DNA of 9,219 bases from an uncultured Candidatus Saccharibacteria bacterium (GCA_937976315.1 CALJRR010000080.1:1-9219), one strand, 5' to 3'. Shown: positions 1 through 6,277, numbered from the stretch's first letter. Made by a program: numbers and translations. The notes: generated from the letters alone by a model not told the origin.

Positions 1-54
1 AGCGGTTGGCTGTTAACCAATAGGTCGCTGGTTCGAGCCCAGCTGCCGGAGCCA
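1..54 (+). tRNA. tRNA-Asn (anticodon GUU), 5' end cut by the window
   Basis: The sequence folds as the 3' part of a tRNA. The anticodon stem is 5-9 paired with 17-21 (GTTGG/CCAAT), and the seven-base loop 10-16 carries anticodon GTT at 12-14. The variable loop is 22-26, and the T stem-loop is 27-43 with a TTCGAGC loop. The 3' acceptor strand is 44-50 (TGCCGGA), followed by discriminator G51 and an encoded CCA at 52-54. The D arm and 5' acceptor strand lie outside the window. GUU decodes Asn, and bacterial tRNA-Asn is one of the four queuosine-modified tRNAs, which may matter because the next gene is a queuosine-precursor transporter. Confidence 0.93.
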
Positions 55-70
55 AATTAGTTTTCTATGA

Positions 71-94
71 AGCTGTCCTTAATAGGGCAGTTTT
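71..94 (+). terminator. Weak intrinsic-terminator-like hairpin after tRNA-Asn
   Basis: CTGTCCT (73-79) pairs with AGGGCAG (84-90) through six Watson-Crick pairs and one G-T, around a TAAT loop, and can extend by A71-T92 and G72-T91. Only four T residues follow (91-94), so it may work as a weak terminator or as a tRNA 3'-processing boundary. It does not match the preQ1 riboswitch layouts I know, although the downstream gene makes that worth considering. Confidence 0.5.
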
Positions 95-121
95 ATGTAG
101 GTTATTTAACGGATATATTTT

Positions 122-799
122 ATGAAAAAAACTTTCAAATATTACGACATTATTTTAGCTGTATTTGCTGCTATATTATTAATCTCTAATTTAGCAGGGA
201 CTAAATTAATTGCTTTTGGTCCGATTATTACAGATGGTGGAGCTATTTTATTCCCAATATCTTATATTCTTGGCGATGTCTTAACTGAGATTTATGGCTA
301 TAAATATACTCGACGAGCGATTTGGGTGGGTCTGGGCGTTATGCTTTTGGCAGTGCTGTGCTTTACAATTGTGCGTTATATGCCGCCGGCGCCGGAGTAT
401 GCAGATCAGGCTGCGTATGAAGCGGTTTTAGGATTCTTCCCAAGGATTGTTGCAGCTAGCTTAGCCGCATTTTTGACTGGATCATTTTTAAATTCGTTTG
501 TATTGGCGAAATTGAAAGTTAAGACTAAGGGCAAAAAACTATGGTTACGATTAATTGGATCGACAGTCGTTGGTGAATTATGTGATACTGTAGTATTCGC
601 CTTTGTTGCGTTCGGTGGAATACTTCAGGGAATGAACATGCTGACGTATATTCTGATTGGCTGGATATTTAAGACTGTAGTGGAGATTGTTTTCTTGCCT
701 ATTACATATCGCGTAATAGATAAGATGAAACAGGTCGAAAAAGTTGATGCTTACGACGATAAGACCAACTTTACGCCGTTTAGTGTTGATTTGAAATAG
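122..799 (+). CDS. yhhQ: Queuosine-precursor transporter, YhhQ/QPTR (COG1738) family
   Basis: This is a 225-residue integral membrane protein with about six hydrophobic segments, the usual size of the family. Family hallmarks can be read directly: NLAGTK near residue 23; DGGAILFP followed by SYILGDVLTEIYGY at about 38-60; GSFLNS near 120; an R-x-I-G-S-T-x-x-G-E-x-x-D-T block at about 143-156; and a late K-x-x-x-E-x-x-x-x-P-I-T-Y stretch. YhhQ proteins import queuosine precursors (preQ0, preQ1 or queuine, depending on clade) for tRNA modification, so the cell would salvage rather than make the base; the exact substrate cannot be read from sequence. The ATG at 122 has no convincing Shine-Dalgarno. 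The C-terminal tail from about residue 205 is hydrophilic and variable. The gene follows tRNA-Asn(GUU), a substrate of queuosine modification. Confidence 0.9.
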   Translation: MKKTFKYYDIILAVFAAILLISNLAGTKLIAFGPIITDGGAILFPISYILGDVLTEIYGYKYTRRAIWVGLGVMLLAVLCFTIVRYMPPAPEYADQAAYEAVLGFFPRIVAASLAAFLTGSFLNSFVLAKLKVKTKGKKLWLRLIGSTVVGELCDTVVFAFVAFGGILQGMNMLTYILIGWIFKTVVEIVFLPITYRVIDKMKQVEKVDAYDDKTNFTPFSVDLK

Positions 800-838
800 T
801 CCAGCTGATCTTTAAAGCATTTTTACAGAACGCTTGTT

Positions 839-844
839 TATAGT
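839..844 (+). promoter_or_regulatory. Putative -10 box (TATAGT) for the glycosyltransferase, leaderless arrangement
   Basis: TATAGT lies seven bases before ATG 852, so transcription would start at or next to the start codon. No clear -35 is visible at normal spacing. The same geometry occurs at 5099 and 7976, which supports the call. It also argues against the alternative TTG start at 834, which would lie upstream of the transcript start. Confidence 0.45.
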
Positions 845-851
845 GGTTTGC

Positions 852-3503
852 ATGAAAGCAATAACCACACCCCAACCATTAGCTAGGTCGCGACTTATTA
901 CGTCCGATTCTAGTCCATCGCCGTTTCGGGCGATAGTTAATCCATTTGTCGACATAGTCGTGCCGGTGCTGAATGAGGAGAAAATTCTTCAAAGCAGCAT
1001 TGAAACGCTTGACGAATATATGATGGAAAATTTGCCATATCGCTATCAGATAACGATCGCGGATAATGGCAGTCAAGATAACACCTTAAAAATAGCGAAA
1101 AACTTGGCGCAAAATCATCAATCAGTTCGTGTTGTAAGGCTGGCTAAACGCGGTCGCGGGCGAGCATTAAAGCAAGTCTGGCAAAGCAGTCAGGCGGATA
1201 TTTTGACATATATGGATGTCGATTTGTCCACCAGCTTGGATGATTTTCTACCGATGATTCAGCCGCTTGTGGCGGGCGAAGCGGGCGTGGCGATCGGTTC
1301 TCGATTGATGAAAAAATCAAAGACCAGCCGCGGTTTTAAGCGAGAGTTTATTTCACGGTGTTATAACAAGATTATCAAATTGACGTCGCGAACCAAATGT
1401 AGCGATGCGCAATGTGGATTTAAGGCAATTCGTCGCGATGTGGCGAAGAGATTTTTGCCAAAAATTAAGGACAATGAGTGGTTCTTCGACACCGAGCTTT
1501 TGATTAAAACGGAGCGCGCGGGCGTGCCGATTCACGAGCAACCCGTTACTTGGATTGAAGATACTGATAGTCGTGTGAAGATTGTAAAAACTGCGGTCGA
1601 TGATTTAAAAGGACTGCATCGAGTTAATAAGGAATTGGACAATCGTTCGTGGCTTGAGAAAATAGCTCTTCCGATTCTGTTGATTACGACGGGTGCGTTG
1701 TATATGTTTGGCGCGATGCATAATGGTATGGCGAACAGTTATTACGCGGCGGCAGTGCAGGCGGCAAGCCAAAACTTGACGGCGTGGCTGTTTGGCAGTT
1801 TAGATGCGGCAAATTATGTTTCAATCGACAAGCCTCCGCTGGCGACGATGATAATGGGACTCAGCGCTCGACTGTTTGGATTTTCCAGCTTTTCAATGTT
1901 ACTACCAAGCGTATTAGCGGGCGTTGGTTCGGTCTGGCTATTATATTCGGTAGCGAAACGACAATTCGGCTTTACTAGCGCGATGATTTCCGCAGTCACA
2001 CTGATGTTAACTCCTGTTGCAGCGTTGATGTTCGGATTTAATAATCCAGATGCCATTTTGACATTTATGCTCACCGCCAGCGGTTACGCATTTCTCAGGT
2101 CATTAGAAGGCAAGCGTCCGCTTTTATGGCTTGGTCTGGCGGGACTATTTACGGGGCTGGCATTTAATACGAAAATGCTTCAGGGCTTGATGGTTTTGCC
2201 TGCGATGGTGATTGTCTATCTAGCGTTCGCTAAGCCGCCAATTGTTACGCGATTTCTACATTTGATGTTTGCGGGCGTAATTACGACGGTGTCGACTTTA
2301 TGGTGGAGTGTGCTTGTTTGGCTGACGCCGTCTGGTAATCGACCGTGGGTTGGTAGCACGAATGACAATAGTATTTGGAGTTTGATTTTTGGCTATAACG
2401 GATTTGGTCGACTATTAGGAAACCGCGGCGGCGGAGGCGGCGGAACTCCTCCGAATAGTACTGGTATGGCAATAGCAAACCCTGGCGGAATGGGTGGTGG
2501 CGCTCCTAGTGGCGGTCACGGTCCTGGAGGTACTGGATTTGGCGGGCAAACGGGAATATTTAGGATATTCAATAACGATTTCGGACCGAACATTGCATGG
2601 TTGCTAGTCTTAGCATTAGCAAGTGGCGGACTACTCTTATGGATTTTACGTAAAACTCCGCGAACTAATCGTGGACGAGCGGCGGTGATATTCTGGATGC
2701 TTTGGCTGATCGTTCATATCGTAATATTCAGTATGACTAGCGGCGTGATTCATCCGTACTACGTGGTGGTTATGGCACCGGCTGTGGCGGCTCTGGTTGG
2801 GATTGGTGTGCCATTTCTGTGGGGTTCGTACGTCAGACGAAAGTCGTATGCTTGGATTTTGCCGATGTTGGTCGGCGTAACGGCGGTGATTGCGATAATT
2901 ATCCTTAGCTATGCTGGTACGATGACTTGGCTAATGTGGGCAGTTGGTGTTCTGGGGGCTGTCGGTATGGTTGGGCTATTGGCTAATTTATATACACCGA
3001 AACGTTGGCTTCAGAACTTGGCGATTATCACCTCTGTGGCTGCGTGTATGACCGCTCCAGTTGTTTACACGCTGTCGACTATCAACGTCACACATACGGG
3101 CAGCATTCCGACGGCGGGCCCAAGTTCAACAGCAATGCAGGGAAGTAATAATGAAAAATCTCAGGCAGACAGCACGTTGGTTCAATATCTTTTACAAAAC
3201 CAAAATGGTGCGACTTGGTTGGTGGCGGTGGATAGCGCGAATGAATCTGCGGCAATTCAGCTAACCAGCGGTCAGCCAGTTATGGCAATTGGCGGATTTA
3301 ACGGCAGCGACACGCCGCTCACGCTTGAGCAATTTAAACAATTGGTGGCGGATGGCAAATTGAAATATTACGCCGCTAGCTCACGTGGTCATGGCGGTGG
3401 TCCAAATGGCGGAAATAGCGAAATCACAAATTGGATTAAGAAAAACGGCAAAGCCGTTAATTATGGAGGTAGTGATGTAACATTATACGAACTGTCTGCA
3501 TAG
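852..3503 (+). CDS. Fused GT2 (DPM1-like) and GT39/ArnT-like membrane glycosyltransferase (YkcC-YkcB type fusion)
   Basis: Two enzymes that are usually separate are joined in 883 residues. Residues about 33-265 are a GT2 domain of the polyprenyl-phosphate sugar synthase type: VDIVVPVLNEE, DNGSQDN near 71, the metal-site DVDLS at 122-126, AIGSR at 147-151 and SDAQCGFKA near 184. These would charge a polyprenyl phosphate with a sugar, probably mannose or glucose. From about residue 270 a multi-pass region follows with the PMT/ArnT-like motif SIDKPPL (324-330), then YNGFGR near 515, a Gly-rich loop at about 525-568, and HPYYVVVMAPA near 634. The last 110 or so residues are a soluble domain resembling the C-terminus of Bacillus YkcB. 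The likely role is making a lipid-linked sugar and transferring it outside the membrane to an unknown acceptor. ATG 852 is preferred to TTG 834 because a -10 box overlaps the intervening codons. It is probably co-transcribed with 3533-3964. Confidence 0.88.
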   Translation: MKAITTPQPLARSRLITSDSSPSPFRAIVNPFVDIVVPVLNEEKILQSSIETLDEYMMENLPYRYQITIADNGSQDNTLKIAKNLAQNHQSVRVVRLAKRGRGRALKQVWQSSQADILTYMDVDLSTSLDDFLPMIQPLVAGEAGVAIGSRLMKKSKTSRGFKREFISRCYNKIIKLTSRTKCSDAQCGFKAIRRDVAKRFLPKIKDNEWFFDTELLIKTERAGVPIHEQPVTWIEDTDSRVKIVKTAVDDLKGLHRVNKELDNRSWLEKIALPILLITTGALYMFGAMHNGMANSYYAAAVQAASQNLTAWLFGSLDAANYVSIDKPPLATMIMGLSARLFGFSSFSMLLPSVLAGVGSVWLLYSVAKRQFGFTSAMISAVTLMLTPVAALMFGFNNPDAILTFMLTASGYAFLRSLEGKRPLLWLGLAGLFTGLAFNTKMLQGLMVLPAMVIVYLAFAKPPIVTRFLHLMFAGVITTVSTLWWSVLVWLTPSGNRPWVGSTNDNSIWSLIFGYNGFGRLLGNRGGGGGGTPPNSTGMAIANPGGMGGGAPSGGHGPGGTGFGGQTGIFRIFNNDFGPNIAWLLVLALASGGLLLWILRKTPRTNRGRAAVIFWMLWLIVHIVIFSMTSGVIHPYYVVVMAPAVAALVGIGVPFLWGSYVRRKSYAWILPMLVGVTAVIAIIILSYAGTMTWLMWAVGVLGAVGMVGLLANLYTPKRWLQNLAIITSVAACMTAPVVYTLSTINVTHTGSIPTAGPSSTAMQGSNNEKSQADSTLVQYLLQNQNGATWLVAVDSANESAAIQLTSGQPVMAIGGFNGSDTPLTLEQFKQLVADGKLKYYAASSRGHGGGPNGGNSEITNWIKKNGKAVNYGGSDVTLYELSA

Positions 3504-3532
3504 GAAATAAATTTAACCAAAGGAGAAATATT

Positions 3533-3964
3533 ATGAGAAAATTAGATCAAGAATCTCAAACAACACCAGAAAATATCTTTAACAATTCGGAAAACGCTTC
3601 GAACGAAAAACACTCAATTAGCGTCGGCACGGCAATGGGAATAGCAATTGGTGGCGTGGTTTTGTGTGGACTGGGATTTGTTGCGGGTATGCAAGTTGGT
3701 GGCTCCAGCGGAAGCCAAACGGGCGGGCAAGCTGGAGGTCCTCCAGGAATGAGCCAATCTCAAGGCGGTCCTGGCGGATCTAGGCAGCAATCTGGCGGAA
3801 ATGGCAGCACGCCTCAAGCTCAATCTGATCAATCGGGACAATCGGGTTCATCTTCAGCTGGACAAACTCCGTCAGCTCAAAATAACACAACTAACACGCC
3901 GCCATCAGACGCTTCACAGTCTGGCGTAGCACCTCAACCAACTTCTCAATCCTCTCGACAATAA
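3533..3964 (+). CDS. Single-pass membrane protein with Ser/Thr/Gln/Gly-rich extracytoplasmic tail
   Basis: No known family is recognised. The 143-residue protein has a polar N-terminus (1-28), one hydrophobic segment at about 29-52 with small-residue (GxxxG-like) character, and a tail of about 88 residues made almost only of G, S, Q, T, P, N and A. About 28 of these are Ser or Thr. With few charged residues in the tail and a short polar N-terminus, an N-in/C-out orientation is plausible but not certain. The start has a clear AGGAG Shine-Dalgarno (3521-3525) seven bases before the ATG. It begins 29 bases after the glycosyltransferase stop and is followed at once by a strong terminator, so the two form an operon. 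Partner or glycosylation substrate of that enzyme is an inference from position and composition. The reading is a real gene rather than chance because of the RBS, the terminator and the coherent membrane topology. Confidence 0.8.
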   Translation: MRKLDQESQTTPENIFNNSENASNEKHSISVGTAMGIAIGGVVLCGLGFVAGMQVGGSSGSQTGGQAGGPPGMSQSQGGPGGSRQQSGGNGSTPQAQSDQSGQSGSSSAGQTPSAQNNTTNTPPSDASQSGVAPQPTSQSSRQ

Positions 3965-3982
3965 AAACCTAGTTCTCAATAA

Positions 3983-4015
3983 AAAATTACCACCTCATCA
4001 CGGGGTGGTAATTTT
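3983..4015. terminator. Strong bidirectional intrinsic terminator
   Basis: AAAATTACCACC (3983-3994) pairs perfectly with GGTGGTAATTTT (4004-4015). T95-G03 and C96-G02 (3995/4003 and 3996/4002) extend the stem around an ATCAC loop. The A-rich left flank gives a T-run on the opposite strand as well, so it can stop transcription from both sides. It ends the glycosyltransferase operon on the plus strand and sits 14 bases past the stop codon of the minus-strand surface-protein remnant, as expected between convergent genes. Confidence 0.9.
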
Positions 4016-4028
4016 ATGTAGTTGCATG

Positions 4029-4151
4029 TTAGCGTAGAATGAATAGTCCTGCAGCAACTAATGCTAGGACGGCGATAACACCTAAGAAGGCATTAAATCC
4101 TGTGTTTGCAAGTAGTCCGCTTACAGCATGCTGAGGCTTATTAGCTGGGAG
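4029..4151 (-). pseudogene. 3' remnant of a sortase-anchored surface protein (LAxTG sorting signal)
   Basis: On the minus strand the last 40 codons before a TAA (4029-4031) read as a cell-wall sorting signal. A short Pro/Lys/Gln-containing segment starting LPANKPQ leads to LANTG (codons at 4098-4112), then about 20 hydrophobic residues (AFLGVIAVLALVAAGLF), and a final basic Arg. LPxTG-type signals direct sortase cleavage between T and G; LAxTG is the form associated with class E sortases in high-GC Actinobacteria. The frame stays open upstream only to 4217, where an in-frame TAG occurs, and 4152-4217 has no recognisable repeat or domain and no ATG. The body of the protein is therefore missing, and the fragment abuts the broken hisS on the opposite strand. 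A short intact gene is unlikely because there is no signal peptide or start. Confidence 0.7.
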
Positions 4152-4219
4152 TAGGACAAGAGGTGGCAAGAGTCGCTTGAAAGTCGCTAGGATAAGATAT
4201 GGTTTGAAAATTAAGCGCT

Positions 4220-5086
4220 ATGCAGCGGTGTACTTTCTATTTTACGGAACTAACACCAGACATGCAGGTTGAATTCGACAGGATAAAACGGATTATCGAG
4301 GAGTCTATCGATTCACCGTTAATCGTCGATCTCATATCGCCAAGGTTTACCGTGGAGAGCGTCCTCAAAAAGGTCGTTACCGCGAGTTTTACCGGTGTGA
4401 TATTGATGTGATTGGTGAAGGGGAGTTGTCAGTTGTGTATGATGCAGAAATACCACGAGTAATCTACTCAATTTTTTCGCAACTTGATTTCGGTAAGTTC
4501 ACTATTCGAGTGAGCAACCGAAAGATTCTCTCTGGATTGATTGAGCATCTTGAATTGAGCAGTTCTTCGGTTGAAGTAATGCGGTAGATAAAATCAGTCG
4601 AACAGAGTTTATTGCTGAACTGAAAAAGCTTGGTATGAACACCGATCAGATTGATTTGCTGAATCAGTACGTTTTTGCCGAGGGTGACCCGGACAGTATT
4701 TGGCTACACTTCGTGCCGCCAAAATTGATAGCCTAGAGCTGCAGAAGGGTATTGAGGAGCTTGAGTCGGTTGTATCGCTCATGCGTGATATGGGAATTCC
4801 TGATAATTATTTCAGGATCGACCTAACGATTGCACGAGGTCTCGACTACTATACCGGCACTATCTATGAGACAACGCTGGATGATTATCCTCGCCTTGGA
4901 TCAGTATGTTCTGCCGGTCGCTACGATGATTTAGCGTCTCACTATATCAACAAAAAACTTCCTGGGGTTGGCGTGTCTATTGGTTTGACCCGGCTGTTTA
5001 GTCAGCTAGTCGAGCAGGATATAGTTAAGCCTCAGAAGAAGTCAATTGCTGAAGTGCTGATTGTTCCACTGACAGTCCCTTATTGA
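4220..5086 (+). pseudogene. hisS: Decayed histidyl-tRNA synthetase (hisS) with frameshifts, internal deletion and lost C-terminal domain
   Basis: HisRS-like protein is spread over three frames in four pieces. Piece 1 (4220-4306) reads FTELTPDMQVEFDRIKRIIEE, the enzyme's N-terminal helix. Piece 2 (about 4306-4587) opens with RRSHIAKVYRGERPQKGRYR, which is class II motif 2, and runs to a stop at 4585. Piece 3 (about 4581-4698) starts VDKISRTEFIAELKKLG. Piece 4 (about 4700-5086) holds RGLDYYTGTIYE, SAGRYDDLA and motif 3 GVGVSIGLTRL. Motif 1 and roughly 70 or more residues between pieces 1 and 2 are gone, and the frame stops just after LIVPLT, where the anticodon-binding domain should begin. About 290 of the usual 420 or so residues remain. 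It cannot make a working synthetase, so a functional hisS must exist elsewhere. The breaks could in principle be sequencing errors, but the deletions at both ends could not. Confidence 0.88.
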
Positions 5087-5095
5087 ATCAATCTT

Positions 5096-5104
5096 TGGTA
5101 TAAT
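5096..5104 (+). promoter_or_regulatory. Extended -10 promoter for the His leader peptide
   Basis: TGG followed by a perfect TATAAT (5099-5104) makes an extended -10 element; no good -35 is present at 16-18 bases. The predicted start point, about seven bases on, falls at 5110-5112, at or next to the leader ATG (5112). The transcript would therefore be leaderless or nearly so. It lies only about 10 bases after the stop of the decayed hisS. Confidence 0.7.
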
Positions 5105-5111
5105 AGGTTAC

Positions 5112-5156
5112 ATGACGAAATTATTTTTGCAACATCACCATCATCTCCACGTGTAG
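5112..5156 (+). CDS. Histidine-rich leader peptide of a transcription attenuator
   Basis: This 14-codon ORF encodes MTKLFLQHHHHLHV and then TAG. Five of its 14 codons are His (CAT CAC CAT CAT at 5133-5144, CAC at 5148-5150), the composition expected of a his leader; Escherichia coli HisL likewise starts MTR and carries a His run. It has no Shine-Dalgarno, but the extended -10 places the transcript start at or near the ATG, so leaderless initiation is likely. The stop codon is immediately followed by mutually exclusive hairpin segments (5158-5204). Translation speed through the His codons would report charged tRNA-His. The next intact gene is an S66 peptidase, an unexpected target. The ORF is short, so the call rests on the combination of promoter, His run and downstream hairpins. 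Confidence 0.82.
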   Translation: MTKLFLQHHHHLHV

Positions 5157-5157
5157 A

Positions 5158-5205
5158 CAGGAGGTTTTTTGTTGTTGTGGTATGCCTCCTGCGGGAGGTT
5201 TTTTG
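5158..5205 (+). promoter_or_regulatory. Attenuator: antiterminator (5158-5191) versus terminator (5184-5204)
   Basis: GGAGGTTTTTTG occurs twice, at 5160-5171 and 5194-5205, with one CCTCC (5185-5189) between them. Segment 1, CAGGAGG (5158-5164), can pair with CCTCCTG (5185-5191) in seven pairs plus a G-T, giving an antiterminator with an 18-base loop. Segment 3, GGAGG (5194-5198), can instead pair with CCTCC around TGCG, followed by six T (5199-5204), giving an intrinsic terminator. A ribosome stalled on the His codons (5133-5144) would leave segment 1 free and permit readthrough. A ribosome reaching the stop at 5154 would cover segment 1 and favour termination. The pairing is seen in the sequence; the ribosome geometry is inferred from known attenuators. 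Confidence 0.8.
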
Positions 5206-5232
5206 ATTGATTAATTTTAGGAAAGGAAATAT

Positions 5233-6225
5233 ATGATACCAGATAAATTAAAGCCAGGCGATGAAATTAGAGTAGTTGCGCCGGCGCGCTCAGCAAGTGA
5301 TATTGATGAAAGAGTTTTAGATCGAGCGAAAGCGGCGTTAGAGTCATTTGGATTAAGGGTTTCGTTTAGTAAAAATGCTTTTTCCAGGGGTCAGCGAGGC
5401 TGCCCGACGGACGACGAAAAGGTTGAAGATTTACACGAAGCGTTTATGGACAGTAATGTGAAATGTGTTTTGGCGGCTATCGGCGGGTTTAATTCAAATC
5501 AGTTGTTAGGCAAAATTAACTGGCAAATTATTAAAGACAATCCGAAGATTTTTGGTGGCTTTTCTGATATCACCGTTCTCAATCATGCGATTTTGGCAAA
5601 AACTGGGCTGGTGACTTGTGCGATGCCAAATTTCTATTGTTTTGGTTTGCCTCCAGAAGCTAATTATTCGTTGGAGTATTTTCGGCGGTGTTTGTTTGCA
5701 GATCAGCCGGCAGAATTGGTCGTTCAGCAATCGGAAACATTTTACGATTTTCCGTGGGACTATGACGAAACTTCGCTGCGCCAAGCTTTGAAAAATAATG
5801 GGCCGCGAGTCGTGCAGGGCGGATCGGCTGAAGGAACAATGATTGGCGGTAATCTTTGTAGCTTGAACCTGTTGAACGGTACGGAATATTTTCCGAAAAT
5901 TGAAGGTGATATTATTTTGTGTATTGAAGACGATAGCTATGATTCAATCCCTGAAACAGTTGAACGAAATATTCAATTCTTAATGCAGCAGCCTTTCTTT
6001 CGTCAAGTAAAAGCAATTTTAGTTGGGCGTTTTCAGGGTGAATCTCGGGCGACCGACGACATGATTAGCGACATTATTCTTTCAAAGAACATCGATCCAA
6101 AAATTCCAGTGGTGGTCAATCTTGATTTTGGTCACACTGACCCGAAGTTCACGTATCCGGTTGGCGGTAAATGTAAGGTTGTAGCGGGAGATGGTGCTAA
6201 AATTGTCATTCGTTGTGGTGACTAG
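5233..6225 (+). CDS. S66 family peptidase (LD-carboxypeptidase / MccF-like)
   Basis: This 330-residue serine peptidase is of full family length. The N-terminal block reads LKPGDEIRVVAPA. AAIGGFNSNQLL (81-92) and GGFSDIT (108-114) carry the nucleophile Ser111. GGNLCSLNLLNGT lies at 205-217, Glu232 sits in LCIEDD and His301 in FGHTDPKFTYPVGG. The triad spacing (Ser to Glu 121, Glu to His 69) is closer to what I recall for MccF (118/243/311) than for E. coli LdcA (106/200/270), and a Trp (175) sits in the variable loop where MccF proteins contact the nucleotide. MccF cleaves the amide of microcin C-type aminoacyl-nucleotide antibiotics; LdcA trims murein tetrapeptides in recycling. Either is possible. 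No signal peptide is seen, so it is cytoplasmic. The start has AAAGGA (5223-5228) before ATG. Expression is probably controlled by the His attenuator directly upstream. Confidence 0.9.
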   Translation: MIPDKLKPGDEIRVVAPARSASDIDERVLDRAKAALESFGLRVSFSKNAFSRGQRGCPTDDEKVEDLHEAFMDSNVKCVLAAIGGFNSNQLLGKINWQIIKDNPKIFGGFSDITVLNHAILAKTGLVTCAMPNFYCFGLPPEANYSLEYFRRCLFADQPAELVVQQSETFYDFPWDYDETSLRQALKNNGPRVVQGGSAEGTMIGGNLCSLNLLNGTEYFPKIEGDIILCIEDDSYDSIPETVERNIQFLMQQPFFRQVKAILVGRFQGESRATDDMISDIILSKNIDPKIPVVVNLDFGHTDPKFTYPVGGKCKVVAGDGAKIVIRCGD

Positions 6226-6268
6226 GCGACTTTTGGAGGGGTGCTTTAAGCAATTTTTCAGATGCCTG

Positions 6269-6277
6269 TGCTAAAGT
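6269..6277 (+). promoter_or_regulatory. Possible extended -10 promoter for the two-component operon
   Basis: TGC-TAAAGT (6269-6277) resembles an extended -10 and is followed by a short leader with an AGAGGA Shine-Dalgarno (6282-6287) before ATG 6298. No -35 is clear. The spacing from the predicted start to the Shine-Dalgarno is tight, so this is a weak call; readthrough from the peptidase gene, 72 bases upstream with no terminator between, is also possible. Confidence 0.3.

Noticed and set aside
71..121. preQ1 riboswitch before the queuosine-precursor transporter
   Set aside because: The only hairpin (73-90) lacks the A-rich pseudoknot tail of class I and the layout of class II as I know them. 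It looks more like a tRNA terminator.
834..851. TTG start at 834 extending the glycosyltransferase by six codons
   Set aside because: The extra codons overlap a -10 box (839-844), there is no Shine-Dalgarno, and ATG 852 fits the leaderless geometry seen at two other genes.
4029..5086. Insertion sequence as the cause of the pseudogene cluster
   Set aside because: No transposase remnant, terminal inverted repeat or target duplication can be seen between or beside the fragments.
5169..5210. Fourteen-codon ORF (TTG start) preceded by AGGAGG inside the attenuator
   Set aside because: The AGGAGG is explained as a pairing segment of the attenuator, the frame runs through the terminator, and the start is only TTG with four-base spacing. 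Chance is more likely.
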